Shown piece by piece: positions 8,323 to 17,259 of a stretch of DNA of 26,490 bases. Within the stretch, counting starts at the first letter, position 1; each line of letters opens with the position of its first letter. Below the pieces are notes generated by a model. It had not been told where the DNA came from. It saw only the letters and a list, made by a program, of their open reading frames with translations, and made no database searches. The position numbers and the translations under genes are program-made. Origin of the DNA: an uncultured Eubacteriales bacterium (GTDB lineage: Bacteria > Bacillota > Clostridia > Peptostreptococcales > Anaerovoracaceae); contig CAJLHL010000020.1 in the NCBI GenBank assembly GCA_905206455.1, positions 1-26,490 on the forward strand, written 5' to 3'.

Positions 8323-8913
8323 CTAACCGAATATGCCTTCTACGACGCCGCTGAATCCCATAAAGGAAACCGACAGGATGGAAGCCGCGATGAGAACCGA
8401 AGGAACGCCTTTCAGCGCTTCCGGTATGTCCGATGTCTCCATCTTTCCTCTGATGCCGGCGAATAAGACCATTGCGAGCAGGAAGCCCATGCCCGCACCG
8501 AAAGAGTTAGCGAGAGATTCGAGAAATCCGTAGCTGTTGTCGATATTGTTTACCGTAACGCCGAGAACCGCGCAGTTTGTCGTGATCAGCGGAAGATACA
8601 CGCCCAGAGATCGGTAGAGAGGCGGCATATATTTTTTCAGCGTGAGCTCTACTAACTGTACCAGGGCGGCGATCACGAGAATGAAAACCACCGTCTGCAT
8701 ATACCCGATGCCGAAGCGGTCTAAGAGAAACGTCTGAATCGGCCAGGTAGCCAGTGTCGCCAGCACCATGACGAAAGTAACGGCCAGGGACATGCCCACC
8801 GCGGAGTCGAGTTTTTTGGAGACGCCCAGGAACGGGCAGATTCCCAGGAACTGAGCGAGTACGTAGTTGTTGACGAGAATGACGCCCAGCATAATACTTA
8901 AAATAGCTGCCAT
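8323..8913 (-). CDS. rnfA: Rnf complex subunit A, membrane protein
   Basis: 196 residues, nearly all hydrophobic, with six predicted transmembrane helices. Signature segments of the RnfA/NqrE family are visible: NNYVLAQFLGICPFLGVSKK near the N-terminus, and TTNCAVLGV in the middle, whose Cys belongs to the membrane-embedded iron-sulfur site shared with RnfE. RnfA and RnfE are inverted homologues that carry electrons across the membrane. The length matches the family (about 190-200). It lies 14 bp after rnfE with GGAGG before the ATG. Confidence 0.97.
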   Translation of the reverse strand: MAAILSIMLGVILVNNYVLAQFLGICPFLGVSKKLDSAVGMSLAVTFVMVLATLATWPIQTFLLDRFGIGYMQTVVFILVIAALVQLVELTLKKYMPPLYRSLGVYLPLITTNCAVLGVTVNNIDNSYGFLESLANSFGAGMGFLLAMVLFAGIRGKMETSDIPEALKGVPSVLIAASILSVSFMGFSGVVEGIFG

Positions 8914-8927
8914 TATTTATCGCCTCC

Positions 8928-9653
8928 TTACTGAGCTTCCGCTTTTTTCGTTTCTGCAGCGGCTTTCGCAGCTGCGATCTTAGCGGCCTGCGCTTCCAGT
9001 TCGGCGATAGTTTCCGGATCGCCCGGGCAACCGGAGCAGCTGAACTCTCTGTTGAGTTTTCCTCCAGTGATTTTATTGACAATCGCGGTCAGAATACCGA
9101 AGACGAAGAAGCCGCCGGGCGCCAGGATAAAGAGACTCATCGGAGTGATGAGGTTTGTAGTGACTTCAAAGCCCAGGATTGTGCCTGCACCGAGAAGTTC
9201 ACGGATAGCGCCCATGAAGAAGAGAGCGAGAGTAAAGCCGAGGCCCATTCCGATACCGTCCAGCGCGGAATCGATGACAGAATGTTTGCTGGCGAACATC
9301 TCGGCTCTTCCGAGAATGATACAGTTTACTACGATGAGCGGAATATATAATCCCAGAGAAGCGTTCAGGCTCGGCAGGTATGCCTGCAGGAGAAACTGAA
9401 CGACGGTTACGAATCCGGCGATAACTACGATGTAACACGGGATTCTCACTTTTTCCGGAATTACGTTCTTAAGAAGAGCGATCACGATATTTGAACATAC
9501 GAGCACCGCTGTCGTGGAGAGTCCCATACCTGCGCCGTTGAGCGCAGATGTGGACGTGGCGAGGAAAGGACAGGTACCCAGAAGCAGTACCAGCGTAGGA
9601 TTTTCTTTGATCAGACCTCTAGTGAGTATGGTGAGCTTAGATTCTTTTTCCAT
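8928..9653 (-). CDS. rnfE: Rnf complex subunit E, membrane protein with unusual C-terminal tail
   Basis: 241 residues. The first 195 or so match RnfE/NqrD: NPTLVLLLGTCPFLATSTSA, then PLIVVNCIILGRAE with the iron-sulfur cysteine, then GIGMGLGFTLALFFMGAIRE. Six helices are expected. From about residue 196 there is a tail outside the membrane core: REFSCSGCPGDPE, then a helix rich in Ala, Lys and Glu to the end. Many RnfE proteins are nearer 200 residues, so the CxxC pair and charged helix are an add-on. The ATG overlaps the rnfG stop by one base (TAATG), which implies coupled translation. Confidence 0.96.
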   Translation of the reverse strand: MEKESKLTILTRGLIKENPTLVLLLGTCPFLATSTSALNGAGMGLSTTAVLVCSNIVIALLKNVIPEKVRIPCYIVVIAGFVTVVQFLLQAYLPSLNASLGLYIPLIVVNCIILGRAEMFASKHSVIDSALDGIGMGLGFTLALFFMGAIRELLGAGTILGFEVTTNLITPMSLFILAPGGFFVFGILTAIVNKITGGKLNREFSCSGCPGDPETIAELEAQAAKIAAAKAAAETKKAEAQ

Positions 9654-10222
9654 TATTTTAAACCTCCCATCTCTTCATAAGCGGCGAGCGCATATTTTAC
9701 GCAACCATAAATTCCGTTGGACGATACCGTAGCGCCGGTAACTTCGTCTACCTGACTGTCTTTTTTAATGTTGTCGACGTCATCTAACTGCGTCAGCGTC
9801 TGATACTGTGCCAGATAACCGCTGTCCATGGCTTTTGTGCCCAGACCCGGCGTATCTGCATGGTCCGTCACCTTTACGCCTGTGATGGCGCCTTTCGCAT
9901 CGATACCCACCATGACAGTGATCGTACCGCCGAAGGATTTGTTCTGCGCGGTAACGACGACGCCCAGACCGCTGTCTTCGGTGTAATATTCTGTGACGCC
10001 TTCCGGCAGGTCGCCGTCGGCGGCGGTGAAGGAGCCTGCGCCGGGAAGAACCTCCATCCGGGCGGCGTCAGCGGTTTCTTTGTTGATTTTTTCGATCTGA
10101 GGGGCGGTAACCTGATATGTCACTGCCAGAGCGCCGGAGATGACGAGGCAGATGATGAGCAGAATGACCGTAGGACCGATCATGCCGTCCCGGAAAGAAG
10201 TTTTCTTAGTTTCGTTACTCAT
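9653..10222 (-). CDS. rnfG: Rnf complex subunit G, covalent FMN protein
   Basis: 189 residues. One N-terminal transmembrane helix (about 16-36) anchors an extracytoplasmic FMN-binding domain. The covalent flavin site is seen as DEVTGATVSS with the acceptor Thr165, matching the S/T-G-A-T consensus. GGTITVMVGID and HADTPGLGTKA are further typical RnfG segments. Length agrees with clostridial RnfG (about 180-210). Start and stop codons overlap those of rnfD and rnfE by one base each (TAATG). Confidence 0.97.
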   Translation of the reverse strand: MSNETKKTSFRDGMIGPTVILLIICLVISGALAVTYQVTAPQIEKINKETADAARMEVLPGAGSFTAADGDLPEGVTEYYTEDSGLGVVVTAQNKSFGGTITVMVGIDAKGAITGVKVTDHADTPGLGTKAMDSGYLAQYQTLTQLDDVDNIKKDSQVDEVTGATVSSNGIYGCVKYALAAYEEMGGLK

Positions 10223-11241
10223 TATTTACCGGCACCTCCTTCTGCAGCAGATCTCTTTGCGGCTTTTTTCGCTTTTTTATCCGGATTTCCGTAGAGTCTC
10301 TTTTCGCAGAAACTGTCGATCAGAGGCGTCAGAATATTCATCAGGAGAATGGAGAAAGATACGCCTTCCGGATAAGCGCCGAAAAGCCGTATGATCATGG
10401 TGATCAGTCCGCAGCCTGCGCCGAAGATAATTTTGCCTGTCGTGGTGGAAGGCGTCGTCGCGTAGTCGGTAGCCATAAAGAAAGCTCCCAGCATGACGCC
10501 GCCCGCACAGATCTGCCAGAGCGGATCCACACCTGCGATCAGTGAAACGACGGCTACCGTTCCGAGAAATGCAGCAGGTGTCGAGAAAGGAATGATCTTC
10601 ATTACGATGAGGAAGAGACCGCCGATGAGCAGCGCAAGGGCGCATACTTCACCCATGGAGCCGCCGACCGTTCCGAAGAAGAGCTGTTTCAGAGAGAATG
10701 CCGCTTCCGCTTCCGCAGCGCCGCCTTCCGTAAATACTCCCAGCGGAGTCGCGGAGGTAACTGCGTCGGAGGCGCTGAACACGCGGCCTTTTGTCGGATC
10801 GGCCCAGGTTGTCATATCCGTCGCGAAGGATACGAAGAGAACGATTCGTGCGGTAATCGCCGGATTGGCGAAGTTCTGTCCCAGACCGCCGAAAAATTGC
10901 TTTACGATGACGATCGCTACGAAAGAACCGATAACGCCCTGCCAGTAAGGGAGGGTGACCGGAACGTTCATAGCGATGAGAAGACCTGTGAGCACCGCAC
11001 TCATATCACCTGCGGTATTCGGTTTTTTTGTGATCTTTTCAAAGGCCCATTCGAAAAATACGGCGGAAATCACACAGACCAGGGCCAGCATCAGCGCCCG
11101 GAAGCCGAATATGTAGATCGAAGCGATCAGGGACGGAAGCAGCGCCAGAATTACCAGCGACATGATCTTCGGCGTGTTCATTGAATCTGTGATATGAGGA
11201 TTTGAGGTCACAAACATATTTTCATTTTTCGCTGTTTTCAT
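10222..11241 (-). CDS. rnfD: Rnf complex subunit D, membrane FMN protein
   Basis: 339 residues with about nine transmembrane helices (NQR2/RnfD/RnfE family). The second covalent FMN site of the complex is visible as VTSATPLG with Thr165. The family opening SNPHITDSMNTPKIMSLVILALLPS, the segment FGGLGQNFANPAITAR and the late segment GAYPEGVSFSILLMN are all present. The C-terminus is lysine and alanine rich (NPDKKAKKAAKRSAAEGG), probably cytoplasmic. It starts one base after the rnfC stop, with AAAGGAGG inside the end of rnfC. Confidence 0.97.
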   Translation of the reverse strand: MKTAKNENMFVTSNPHITDSMNTPKIMSLVILALLPSLIASIYIFGFRALMLALVCVISAVFFEWAFEKITKKPNTAGDMSAVLTGLLIAMNVPVTLPYWQGVIGSFVAIVIVKQFFGGLGQNFANPAITARIVLFVSFATDMTTWADPTKGRVFSASDAVTSATPLGVFTEGGAAEAEAAFSLKQLFFGTVGGSMGEVCALALLIGGLFLIVMKIIPFSTPAAFLGTVAVVSLIAGVDPLWQICAGGVMLGAFFMATDYATTPSTTTGKIIFGAGCGLITMIIRLFGAYPEGVSFSILLMNILTPLIDSFCEKRLYGNPDKKAKKAAKRSAAEGGAGK

Positions 11242-11242
11242 A

Positions 11243-12550
11243 TTAAAGACCGGCCTCCTTTACCATTTCCTTTGCAAGTGTATTGACAAATGCCAGAGGC
11301 TTTTTCGCCGGACAGACATAAGAACAGCTGCCGCAGCTCATACATTCCATGATCTTGAGATCGCTGAGACGCTTCGCGTCTTTCGCCTCGTATGCTTTGG
11401 CGAATTCTTTCGGCATGAGGCCCACCGGACATCCGCGATAACATCTGCCGCAGTTGATGCAGGGAGTCGGTTCGCTGAGACGGGCCTGTTTTTCATCGAA
11501 GAACAGGACAGCCCCCGTGTTTTTTACGACGACACTGCCGTCGCTGTTCTGCGCCTTACCCATCATCGGACCTCCGGCGATAATTTTTTTCGGCGGAGCG
11601 GTGTATCCCCCGCAGAATTCAGCCAGATCATAGTATTTCGTACCGACGGGAACCACGACATTGGACGGATTTGCCACCGCATCTCCCGCCACTGTTACCG
11701 TTCGCTGAATCAGAGGCATTCCCGTGCGGAAATACTGACCGACGAACATGATCGTGGTCACATTGGAAAGAATACAGCCCGCCGATGCCGGAAGCTGACC
11801 TGCTTTCAGCGTTTTTCCCGCGGTTTCGTGAATCAGGACTCTTTCCGCCCCCTGGGGGTATGTGCTTCTCAGTTCCACGACTTCCGCGCCTTTGATCTCT
11901 TTCAGTCCGTTTCGGATCTTTTCGATCGCATCGGGTTTGTTGTTTTCGATGCCTACGTAACATTTGGAAAGACCGAGATATTTCATCGTCAGCCGGATCC
12001 CGGAGATGATATCGTCAGTGTGTTCCAGCATATTTCTGTGGTCGGATGTGATGAACGGTTCGCATTCCGCTCCGTTGACAATCAGCGTATCGCATTCGTC
12101 CAGATTCGCCGGATTAAATTTTACATGGGTAGGGAAGGATGCGCCGCCCAGTCCTACCAGGCCGCTGTCTCTGACAGCTTTGATAAAATCATCTTTTGTC
12201 TCGCAGTGCGGGATCTGAAGTCCCTCCCACGGTTCCTGACGTCCGTCGGACGCGATGACGACAAACGTATCTGTGCTGCCCATCGCCGTACGGCTTTCCT
12301 CTATGGATATTACTTCGCCGGAAACACTCGCATGAACCGGAGCGCTCACAGGAGCATCGACATCGCCGATCCGCTGACCGACTTTGACCAGGTCGCCCTT
12401 TTTTACCAGGGGCTGACAGGGCCTTCCGATGTGCTGTGACATAGAGATGTAGACTTTTTCAGGTACAGGAATGACAACCGATTCACAGTCGGCGGTATCT
12501 TTGTGATGGCCGACGTGAATACTGTGCATATGCTTGGAAAATAAACCCAT
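11243..12550 (-). CDS. rnfC: Rnf complex subunit C, NADH/FMN and iron-sulfur subunit
   Basis: 435 residues, the soluble cytoplasmic subunit that reacts with NAD(H). The N-terminal barrel-like part (about 25-105: PVPEKVYISMSQHIG, KGDLVKVGQRIGD) is followed by the Rossmann-like NADH/FMN region, with the glycine-rich GLGGASFP at 133-140 and VNGAECEPFITSDH. The C-terminal part has two 4Fe-4S motifs, CINCGRCYRGCP (from 364) and CMSCGSCSYVCP (from 403). It is the first gene of the operon. ATG 12550 follows AAAGGGAGAG, about 145 nt downstream of the predicted transcription start. Confidence 0.97.
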   Translation of the reverse strand: MGLFSKHMHSIHVGHHKDTADCESVVIPVPEKVYISMSQHIGRPCQPLVKKGDLVKVGQRIGDVDAPVSAPVHASVSGEVISIEESRTAMGSTDTFVVIASDGRQEPWEGLQIPHCETKDDFIKAVRDSGLVGLGGASFPTHVKFNPANLDECDTLIVNGAECEPFITSDHRNMLEHTDDIISGIRLTMKYLGLSKCYVGIENNKPDAIEKIRNGLKEIKGAEVVELRSTYPQGAERVLIHETAGKTLKAGQLPASAGCILSNVTTIMFVGQYFRTGMPLIQRTVTVAGDAVANPSNVVVPVGTKYYDLAEFCGGYTAPPKKIIAGGPMMGKAQNSDGSVVVKNTGAVLFFDEKQARLSEPTPCINCGRCYRGCPVGLMPKEFAKAYEAKDAKRLSDLKIMECMSCGSCSYVCPAKKPLAFVNTLAKEMVKEAGL

Positions 12551-12660
12551 ATGTCTCTCTCCCTTTCATAAAAAATTATTATTGCAGTCTGAACAGGATG
12601 ATATTACTGAATCACCGCTGTTTTCAGAATCATATGTCCTCTGCGGACCGATGCGGAAAT

Positions 12661-12676
12661 CGTATAAGAATATACG
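12661..12676. promoter_or_regulatory. Candidate operator palindrome in the rnf leader
   Basis: CGTATA-AGAA-TATACG, perfect six-base arms, placed about 20-35 bp after the predicted rnf transcription start. It could bind a repressor. No known regulator is recognised from it; it does not fit the Rex consensus. Confidence 0.35.
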
Positions 12677-12701
12677 TAGAAGATCCGTCTGAGGCGCATC
12701 A

Positions 12702-12730
12702 AGTATACAACAAACTTCCCTGAAAATCAA
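12702..12730 (-). promoter_or_regulatory. Promoter of the rnfCDGEAB operon
   Basis: Minus strand TTGATT (12730-12725), 17-base spacer, TATACT (12707-12702). Good sigma-A type match at the right distance (about 150 bp) from the rnfC ATG. Confidence 0.7.
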
Positions 12731-12833
12731 CAAAATTCACCACAAAACGAGGCGTTGCAATGTATTTAAAGAATAAGACGATATGCGTACGAAATAAATG
12801 ACGCAGATTCTGATAAGTAAATCACAAATTAGT

Positions 12834-12863
12834 TTGACGATAAAAATATTGCGGCGATAAAAT
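12834..12863 (+). promoter_or_regulatory. Candidate promoter of the acyl-CoA synthetase gene
   Basis: TTGACG, 18-base spacer, TAAAAT. It would give a leader of about 200 nt containing a hairpin, GAACGGGG/CCCCGTTC (12909-12934), with no T-run. Closer to the gene, ACAAT-TATAT-ATTGT (about 13027-13041) is a possible extra site. Confidence 0.5.
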
Positions 12864-13072
12864 CATTGCCATTTTAAACCGATAATGATAAAATCTTTAG
12901 TTGCAAGAGAACGGGGACAGTGGATCCCCCGTTCCGTACGGTAAATACGGCTGTGAGAGGCGGATTTCAGCTGTAAATGACGGAAATCGTTTCTGACGGA
13001 TAATTTCTTTTCGGCAGCTTTTTCCCTACAATTATATATTGTGAAATAAAAAGAGAACAGAGAGGTTGAAAT

Positions 13073-14824
13073 ATGGCCAGCAATAAAAAATATAAAGACG
13101 CATATTATCCTGTGAGAACCGTGACGGACATGAAGGATCTGATCAACAGTTCCGCGGAACTTTACGGGGATCATGCCGCTTATCTCAAGAAAAATGTTCC
13201 GGGCGGCAAATTCGTTCCGGTTACCTATAGACAGCTGAAAGAGGATATCGATGCTTTCGGTACGGCTCTGATCGACCTGGGCCTGAAGGGCAAGCATGTG
13301 GGCGTCATCGGAGAGACGCGCTATGAGTGGATTGTCGGCAATCAGGGGGTTGCCAATGGTACCGGCGTGGTGGTGCCTCTCGATAAAGATCTTCCTCAGG
13401 CGGAGCTGACGAATCTCTGCCAGCGGGCGAATATGTCCGCTATTATCTACTCCGGAAAAGTGGAGAAGGCCGTGCTGAAAGCCATCGAAGGCATCGAGAG
13501 CATGGAATATATCATCAGTATGGATGCAGAGGAAAGCGACGAAAAACGTCTGTCTTTTTCTGCGCTGCTGAAGAAGGGAAGAAAGCTGGTAGCCGCAGGC
13601 GACCGCAGTTTTATCGATGCAAAGATCGATCCGGACGCGATGAGCATCCTGCTTTTTACTTCAGGGACGACAGGTCTGGCGAAAGGTGTCATGCTGTCTC
13701 ATAAAAATATCGTGGCGAATGTCATGAATATGTCGATGTTTGTAAAGGTATTTGAAGAGGACGTGGCCCTCTCGATTCTTCCCATACATCATACATATGA
13801 ATTTACGATCCTGCACATGACCGTTCATTATCAGGGAGGTACGGTAGCGCTGTGCGAGGGACTGAAATATATCATCAAAAATATGGAGGAATGTAAAGCG
13901 TCGATTATCGTAGGCGTGCCTCTCGTATTCGAGATGATGCACAAGAGAGTCTGGAAACAGGCGGAGAAGACCGGAAAGGCGGCGAAGCTCAGGAAGGGCA
14001 TCGCGGTGGCTAAGAAGCTGGACCGCTTTAATATCAAGGCGATGAGAAAACTGTTTAAAGACGTTCACAACGCTTTCGGCGGAAATATGCGCATGTTTAT
14101 CTCCGGCGCAGCGGCTCTGGATCCGGAGATTATCGAAGACTTCAACAGCATGGGTATCACGATGTTCCAGGGATACGGAATGACGGAAAACAGTCCGATT
14201 ATCGCTGTTCACAGAGACCGGTATTATGATTCCGCATCGGTGGGCCCGGCGATGCCGAACACGGAGATACGCATCGTAAATCCGGACGAGGACGGCGTGG
14301 GAGAGATCGTGACGAGGAGTGATTCCGTCATGCTGGGATATTACGACAATCCGGAAGAGACGGCGAAAGTTCTGAAAGACGGCTGGCTCTACACAGGGGA
14401 TTACGGATATATCGACGACAGAGGTTTCCTCTACATCACCGGGCGGAAAAAGAATGTCATCGTGACAAAAAACGGCAAAAATATCTTCCCGGAAGAGGTG
14501 GAATATTATCTGGGCAAGAGTCAGTATATCAGCGAAGTTATCGTAGAGGGCGTTCCGCAGTCTGACGGAGAACTCATCGTGACGGCTCATATCGTCCCGG
14601 ACAGGGAGACGATTCAAGAACAGGTCGGAGATCTGGATAATGAACAGATGAAGAAATTTTTCAAAAAGATCATCGACGACACCAACGATCAGATGCCTTC
14701 TTACAAGAGGGTAAAGCGTTTCGTCATTCGTGAGGAGGAATTCGAAAAGACGAGTACGAAGAAGATCAAGAGATTCGGAACGCCGCTTTCCAGTGCGGGC
14801 GCAGAAAATACCGGCGAAAAATAG
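13073..14824 (+). CDS. Long-chain-type acyl-CoA synthetase (AMP-forming)
   Basis: 583 residues of the ANL adenylate-forming superfamily, which activates a carboxylic acid with ATP and then loads it on coenzyme A. Motifs in order: the ATP/phosphate loop LLFTSGTTGLAKG (194-205), LPIHHTYEF (about 236-244), GYGMTENSP (367-374), LYTGDYGYID with the ribose-binding Asp443, the hinge GRKKNVIVTKNGKNIFPEEVE (457-477), and a C-terminal lysine-rich segment TSTKKIKRF that should carry the catalytic Lys. The overall arrangement and HHTYEF segment fit long-chain fatty acyl-CoA synthetases (FadD/AAE15-like) rather than acetyl-CoA synthetases, but chain length is not provable here. ATG 13073 follows AGAGAGG. 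It is monocistronic and ends before a clear terminator. Confidence 0.9.
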   Translation: MASNKKYKDAYYPVRTVTDMKDLINSSAELYGDHAAYLKKNVPGGKFVPVTYRQLKEDIDAFGTALIDLGLKGKHVGVIGETRYEWIVGNQGVANGTGVVVPLDKDLPQAELTNLCQRANMSAIIYSGKVEKAVLKAIEGIESMEYIISMDAEESDEKRLSFSALLKKGRKLVAAGDRSFIDAKIDPDAMSILLFTSGTTGLAKGVMLSHKNIVANVMNMSMFVKVFEEDVALSILPIHHTYEFTILHMTVHYQGGTVALCEGLKYIIKNMEECKASIIVGVPLVFEMMHKRVWKQAEKTGKAAKLRKGIAVAKKLDRFNIKAMRKLFKDVHNAFGGNMRMFISGAAALDPEIIEDFNSMGITMFQGYGMTENSPIIAVHRDRYYDSASVGPAMPNTEIRIVNPDEDGVGEIVTRSDSVMLGYYDNPEETAKVLKDGWLYTGDYGYIDDRGFLYITGRKKNVIVTKNGKNIFPEEVEYYLGKSQYISEVIVEGVPQSDGELIVTAHIVPDRETIQEQVGDLDNEQMKKFFKKIIDDTNDQMPSYKRVKRFVIREEEFEKTSTKKIKRFGTPLSSAGAENTGEK

Positions 14825-14892
14825 GCTGCCGTAAGCAGGGCAGGCGCCGGGAGCTTTCTTCCGGTCACGCGGTATTAATTCGATAAAAGAGA

Positions 14893-14918
14893 AGAGGCTG
14901 GCAGACAGCCTCTTTTTT
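14893..14918 (+). terminator. Intrinsic terminator after the acyl-CoA synthetase gene
   Basis: AGAGGCTG, loop GCAGA, CAGCCTCT, then TTTTT. It lies about 70 bp after the stop codon. Confidence 0.9.
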
Positions 14919-15202
14919 GTATTTTGTAACACACCGGACAGAAGAACAGGGTCCCGCGCTTAAAATTTATAATCTGTGATGGGGGCAACAGCGGATCAAT
15001 ACATGTTCTGCGAATCATTGCGTGCGAGGCTGCAGGATTATGTGGCGCGGAACCGTAAATTATGGTAAAATATAAATCTATATATTATTTGTAGTTCTGA
15101 CAAATATTTATGACTTTATCACTTTTGTACTTGAACGTGATGATGCGAAAGCGTTATACTGATATTGTATACATATATCCGAAAGAAAGAATGTAAGGTA
15201 AT
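14919..15202. other. Intergenic region before the ABC importer operon
   Basis: No gene seen. It becomes AT-rich toward the right. Besides the promoter listed separately, it has an inverted repeat ATTTGT-AGTTCTG-ACAAAT (15087-15105) about 26 bp upstream of the -35 box, a possible operator. Confidence 0.4.
15131..15160 (+). promoter_or_regulatory. Promoter of the peptide/nickel-type ABC importer operon
   Basis: TTGAAC, 18-base spacer, TATACT. Transcription would begin near 15167, giving a leader of about 35 nt before the ATG at 15203. Confidence 0.65.
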
Positions 15203-16216
15203 ATGAAACAGATGGAAACGATTTTAGATATACGGGATTTATGCGTGGAATTTAAAACCGCGGAAGGTACGGTAAAGGCCGTAAACAATCTCAGTTATAC
15301 ATTACATAAAGGAGAAAAGCTGGGTATCGTAGGAGAGAGCGGCAGTGGAAAGAGCGTCTCCTCCCTGGGAATCATGCAGCTGATTCCCAATCCCCCGGGT
15401 CAGATTACAAACGGAAGTATCCTGTACAGGGACAAGGATCTGGTGACAGCGGAGGAAAAAGAGATGCAGAAGATCCGGGGAAATGAGATTTCTATGATTT
15501 TTCAGGAACCCATGACCTCTCTCAATCCGATTGTCAAATGCGGAAAACAGATCGCAGAATCTCTGCGGCTGCACCGCGGTATGGATAAAAAGACGGCAAT
15601 GCAGGAAGCGGTTCGCATGATGCATGCGGTGGGCATTGCCAATCCGGAAGTCAGAGCATATGAGTATCCGCACCAGATGTCGGGCGGCATGCGCCAGAGA
15701 GTTATGATCGCTATGGCGCTGGCCTGCAGCCCGCAGATTCTCATCGCAGATGAACCGACGACCGCTCTGGATGTGACGATTCAGGCTCAGATCCTCGATC
15801 TGATCCGCCAGCTCAACGAAACTATGGATACCTCGGTCTTATTTATCACTCATGATCTGGGTGTCGTCAGCGAATTGTGCGACACCGTCATCGTCATGTA
15901 TGCGGGGCAGATCGTGGAAAAAGCGCCGGTGGACGAACTTTTCGCCGATCCGAAACATCCGTATTCCGAGGGGCTTCTCCACGCGATTCCGAGGATCACC
16001 AAAGAGCGAAAACCGCTGCTGACCATCGAAGGCGCAGTTCCCAATCCGACGGAGAGAATCGAAGGATGTACGTTCTGGCCTCGATGTCCTCACGCGTCGG
16101 AGATCTGCAAAAGAGCGGAAGCGCCTCAAAAGCAGCTGACCGGGGAACGGTCTGTAAAATGCTGGCTGTATGCGGAGGAAGCGGACAGAGAAACGGCGGA
16201 AAAAAAGGAGGCTTAG
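15203..16216 (+). CDS. Peptide-type ABC transporter ATP-binding protein (OppD/DppD-like)
   Basis: 337 residues; one of two ATPases that power import by the permeases at 19306-21161. Walker A GESGSGKS (44-51), Q-loop FQEPMTSLNP (Gln101), signature MSGGMRQRV (159-166), Walker B ILIADE (179-184) and the H-loop LFITHDLGV are intact. After the core comes the oligopeptide/dipeptide C-terminal domain, with IEGAVPNPTERIEGC and the cysteine-bearing CTFWPRCPHASEIC found in OppD/DppD proteins. Start ATG 15203 has a modest GTAAGG four bases away; an in-frame ATG at 15212 is possible. First gene of the operon, four bases before the second ATPase. Confidence 0.93.
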   Translation: MKQMETILDIRDLCVEFKTAEGTVKAVNNLSYTLHKGEKLGIVGESGSGKSVSSLGIMQLIPNPPGQITNGSILYRDKDLVTAEEKEMQKIRGNEISMIFQEPMTSLNPIVKCGKQIAESLRLHRGMDKKTAMQEAVRMMHAVGIANPEVRAYEYPHQMSGGMRQRVMIAMALACSPQILIADEPTTALDVTIQAQILDLIRQLNETMDTSVLFITHDLGVVSELCDTVIVMYAGQIVEKAPVDELFADPKHPYSEGLLHAIPRITKERKPLLTIEGAVPNPTERIEGCTFWPRCPHASEICKRAEAPQKQLTGERSVKCWLYAEEADRETAEKKEA

Positions 16217-16220
16217 ATAT

Positions 16221-17189
16221 ATGACAGCAGGTGCGCAGGAAGCGCTGGTCAAAGCCGACCATGTCAAAGTGTATTTTAAAGGTAAAAATAAAAAGTCCGG
16301 CAGCGTGAAAGCCGTGGATGATGTCAGTTTTGAAATTATGCGGGGAGAAACTTTCGGTGTTGTAGGCGAAAGCGGATGCGGAAAGAGCACTCTGGGCAAG
16401 ACGCTGATCCGGCTGCTGGAGCCTACGGAGGGTCAGATTTTTCTGGAAGACCGGGAAATTTCGAAACTGAAGGGAAATGATCTGAAGCAGATGAGAAAAG
16501 AGGCGCAGATTATCTTTCAGGATCCTTCCGCCTGTCTCAATCCGAGGAGGACGGTGAAACAGATCCTCATGGAGCCTTTCGAGATTCATAAGATGAAAGG
16601 AGAGATCGATGTAGAGGCGCGGATTATGGAACTGTTGCAGCTGGTCGGTCTGGACGCCTATCATCTCAGCCGTTATCCTCACGAACTGTCCGGAGGCCAG
16701 AAACAGAGGATCGGCATTGCCAGAGCGCTGGCACTGAATCCGAAACTCATCATCTGCGATGAAGCGGTCTCGGCTCTCGACGTATCCGTGCAGGCGCAGG
16801 TGCTCAATCTGCTTCAGGAGCTGAAAGAAAAGCTGGGACTCACTTATTTCTTTATTTCTCACAATCTGAATGTAGTCTATCAGGTGAGTGACCGGGTTGC
16901 GGTGATGTATCTGGGAAGAATCGTAGAAATTGCCGATTATGCGCAGCTTTACGAAAAGAGATATCATCCGTATACGGAGGCGCTGCTTTCTGCGATTCCG
17001 CAGGTGAATCCGGAGGAGACCGGACAGCGCATTCATCTGGAAGGAGAAGTTCCGAGTCCTTCCGATCCGCCGAAGGGATGTCATTTCAATACGAGATGTC
17101 CTAAGGTATGCGAACGGTGCAGGAGCGAAGCGCCGGAGCTGAAAGAGATACAGAAGGGGCATTTTGTAGCCTGTCATCTGTACGACTGA
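16221..17189 (+). CDS. Peptide-type ABC transporter ATP-binding protein (OppF/DppF-like)
   Basis: 322 residues from ATG 16221, which has AAAAAAGGAGG in front. The longer reading from 16170 overlaps the previous gene and has no ribosome site. Walker A GESGCGKS (49-56), Q-loop IIFQDPSACLNPR, signature LSGGQKQR (156-163) and Walker B LIICDE (176-181) are all present. The H-loop reads FFISHNLNVV, the usual OppF form. The C-terminal domain has LEGEVPSPSDPPKGC and CHFNTRCPKVCERC. It forms the heterodimeric ATPase with the preceding OppD-like protein. The typical OppF start KADHVKVYFKG and the linker KSGSVKAVDDVSF agree with the family. Confidence 0.93.
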   Translation: MTAGAQEALVKADHVKVYFKGKNKKSGSVKAVDDVSFEIMRGETFGVVGESGCGKSTLGKTLIRLLEPTEGQIFLEDREISKLKGNDLKQMRKEAQIIFQDPSACLNPRRTVKQILMEPFEIHKMKGEIDVEARIMELLQLVGLDAYHLSRYPHELSGGQKQRIGIARALALNPKLIICDEAVSALDVSVQAQVLNLLQELKEKLGLTYFFISHNLNVVYQVSDRVAVMYLGRIVEIADYAQLYEKRYHPYTEALLSAIPQVNPEETGQRIHLEGEVPSPSDPPKGCHFNTRCPKVCERCRSEAPELKEIQKGHFVACHLYD

Positions 17190-17259
17190 TCAGGAGATAT
17201 CGCCGGATTTCCGGTGTCTCAATATTTTATCAGGAGGAAAACATTAGGAGGAAAATCTG

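Noticed and set aside
7587..8354. 255-residue plus-strand open frame opposite rnfB
   Set aside because: Shadow of rnfB on the other strand; no ribosome site and no recognisable family.
12661..12730. Rex (NADH-sensing) operator in front of rnf
   Set aside because: No TTGTGAA/TTCACAA-type inverted repeat with correct spacing was found; only half-like words occur.
13661..14932. 423-residue minus-strand open frame opposite the acyl-CoA synthetase
   Set aside because: Antisense shadow, His/Arg/Phe rich, no ribosome site, and it spans the terminator of the real gene.
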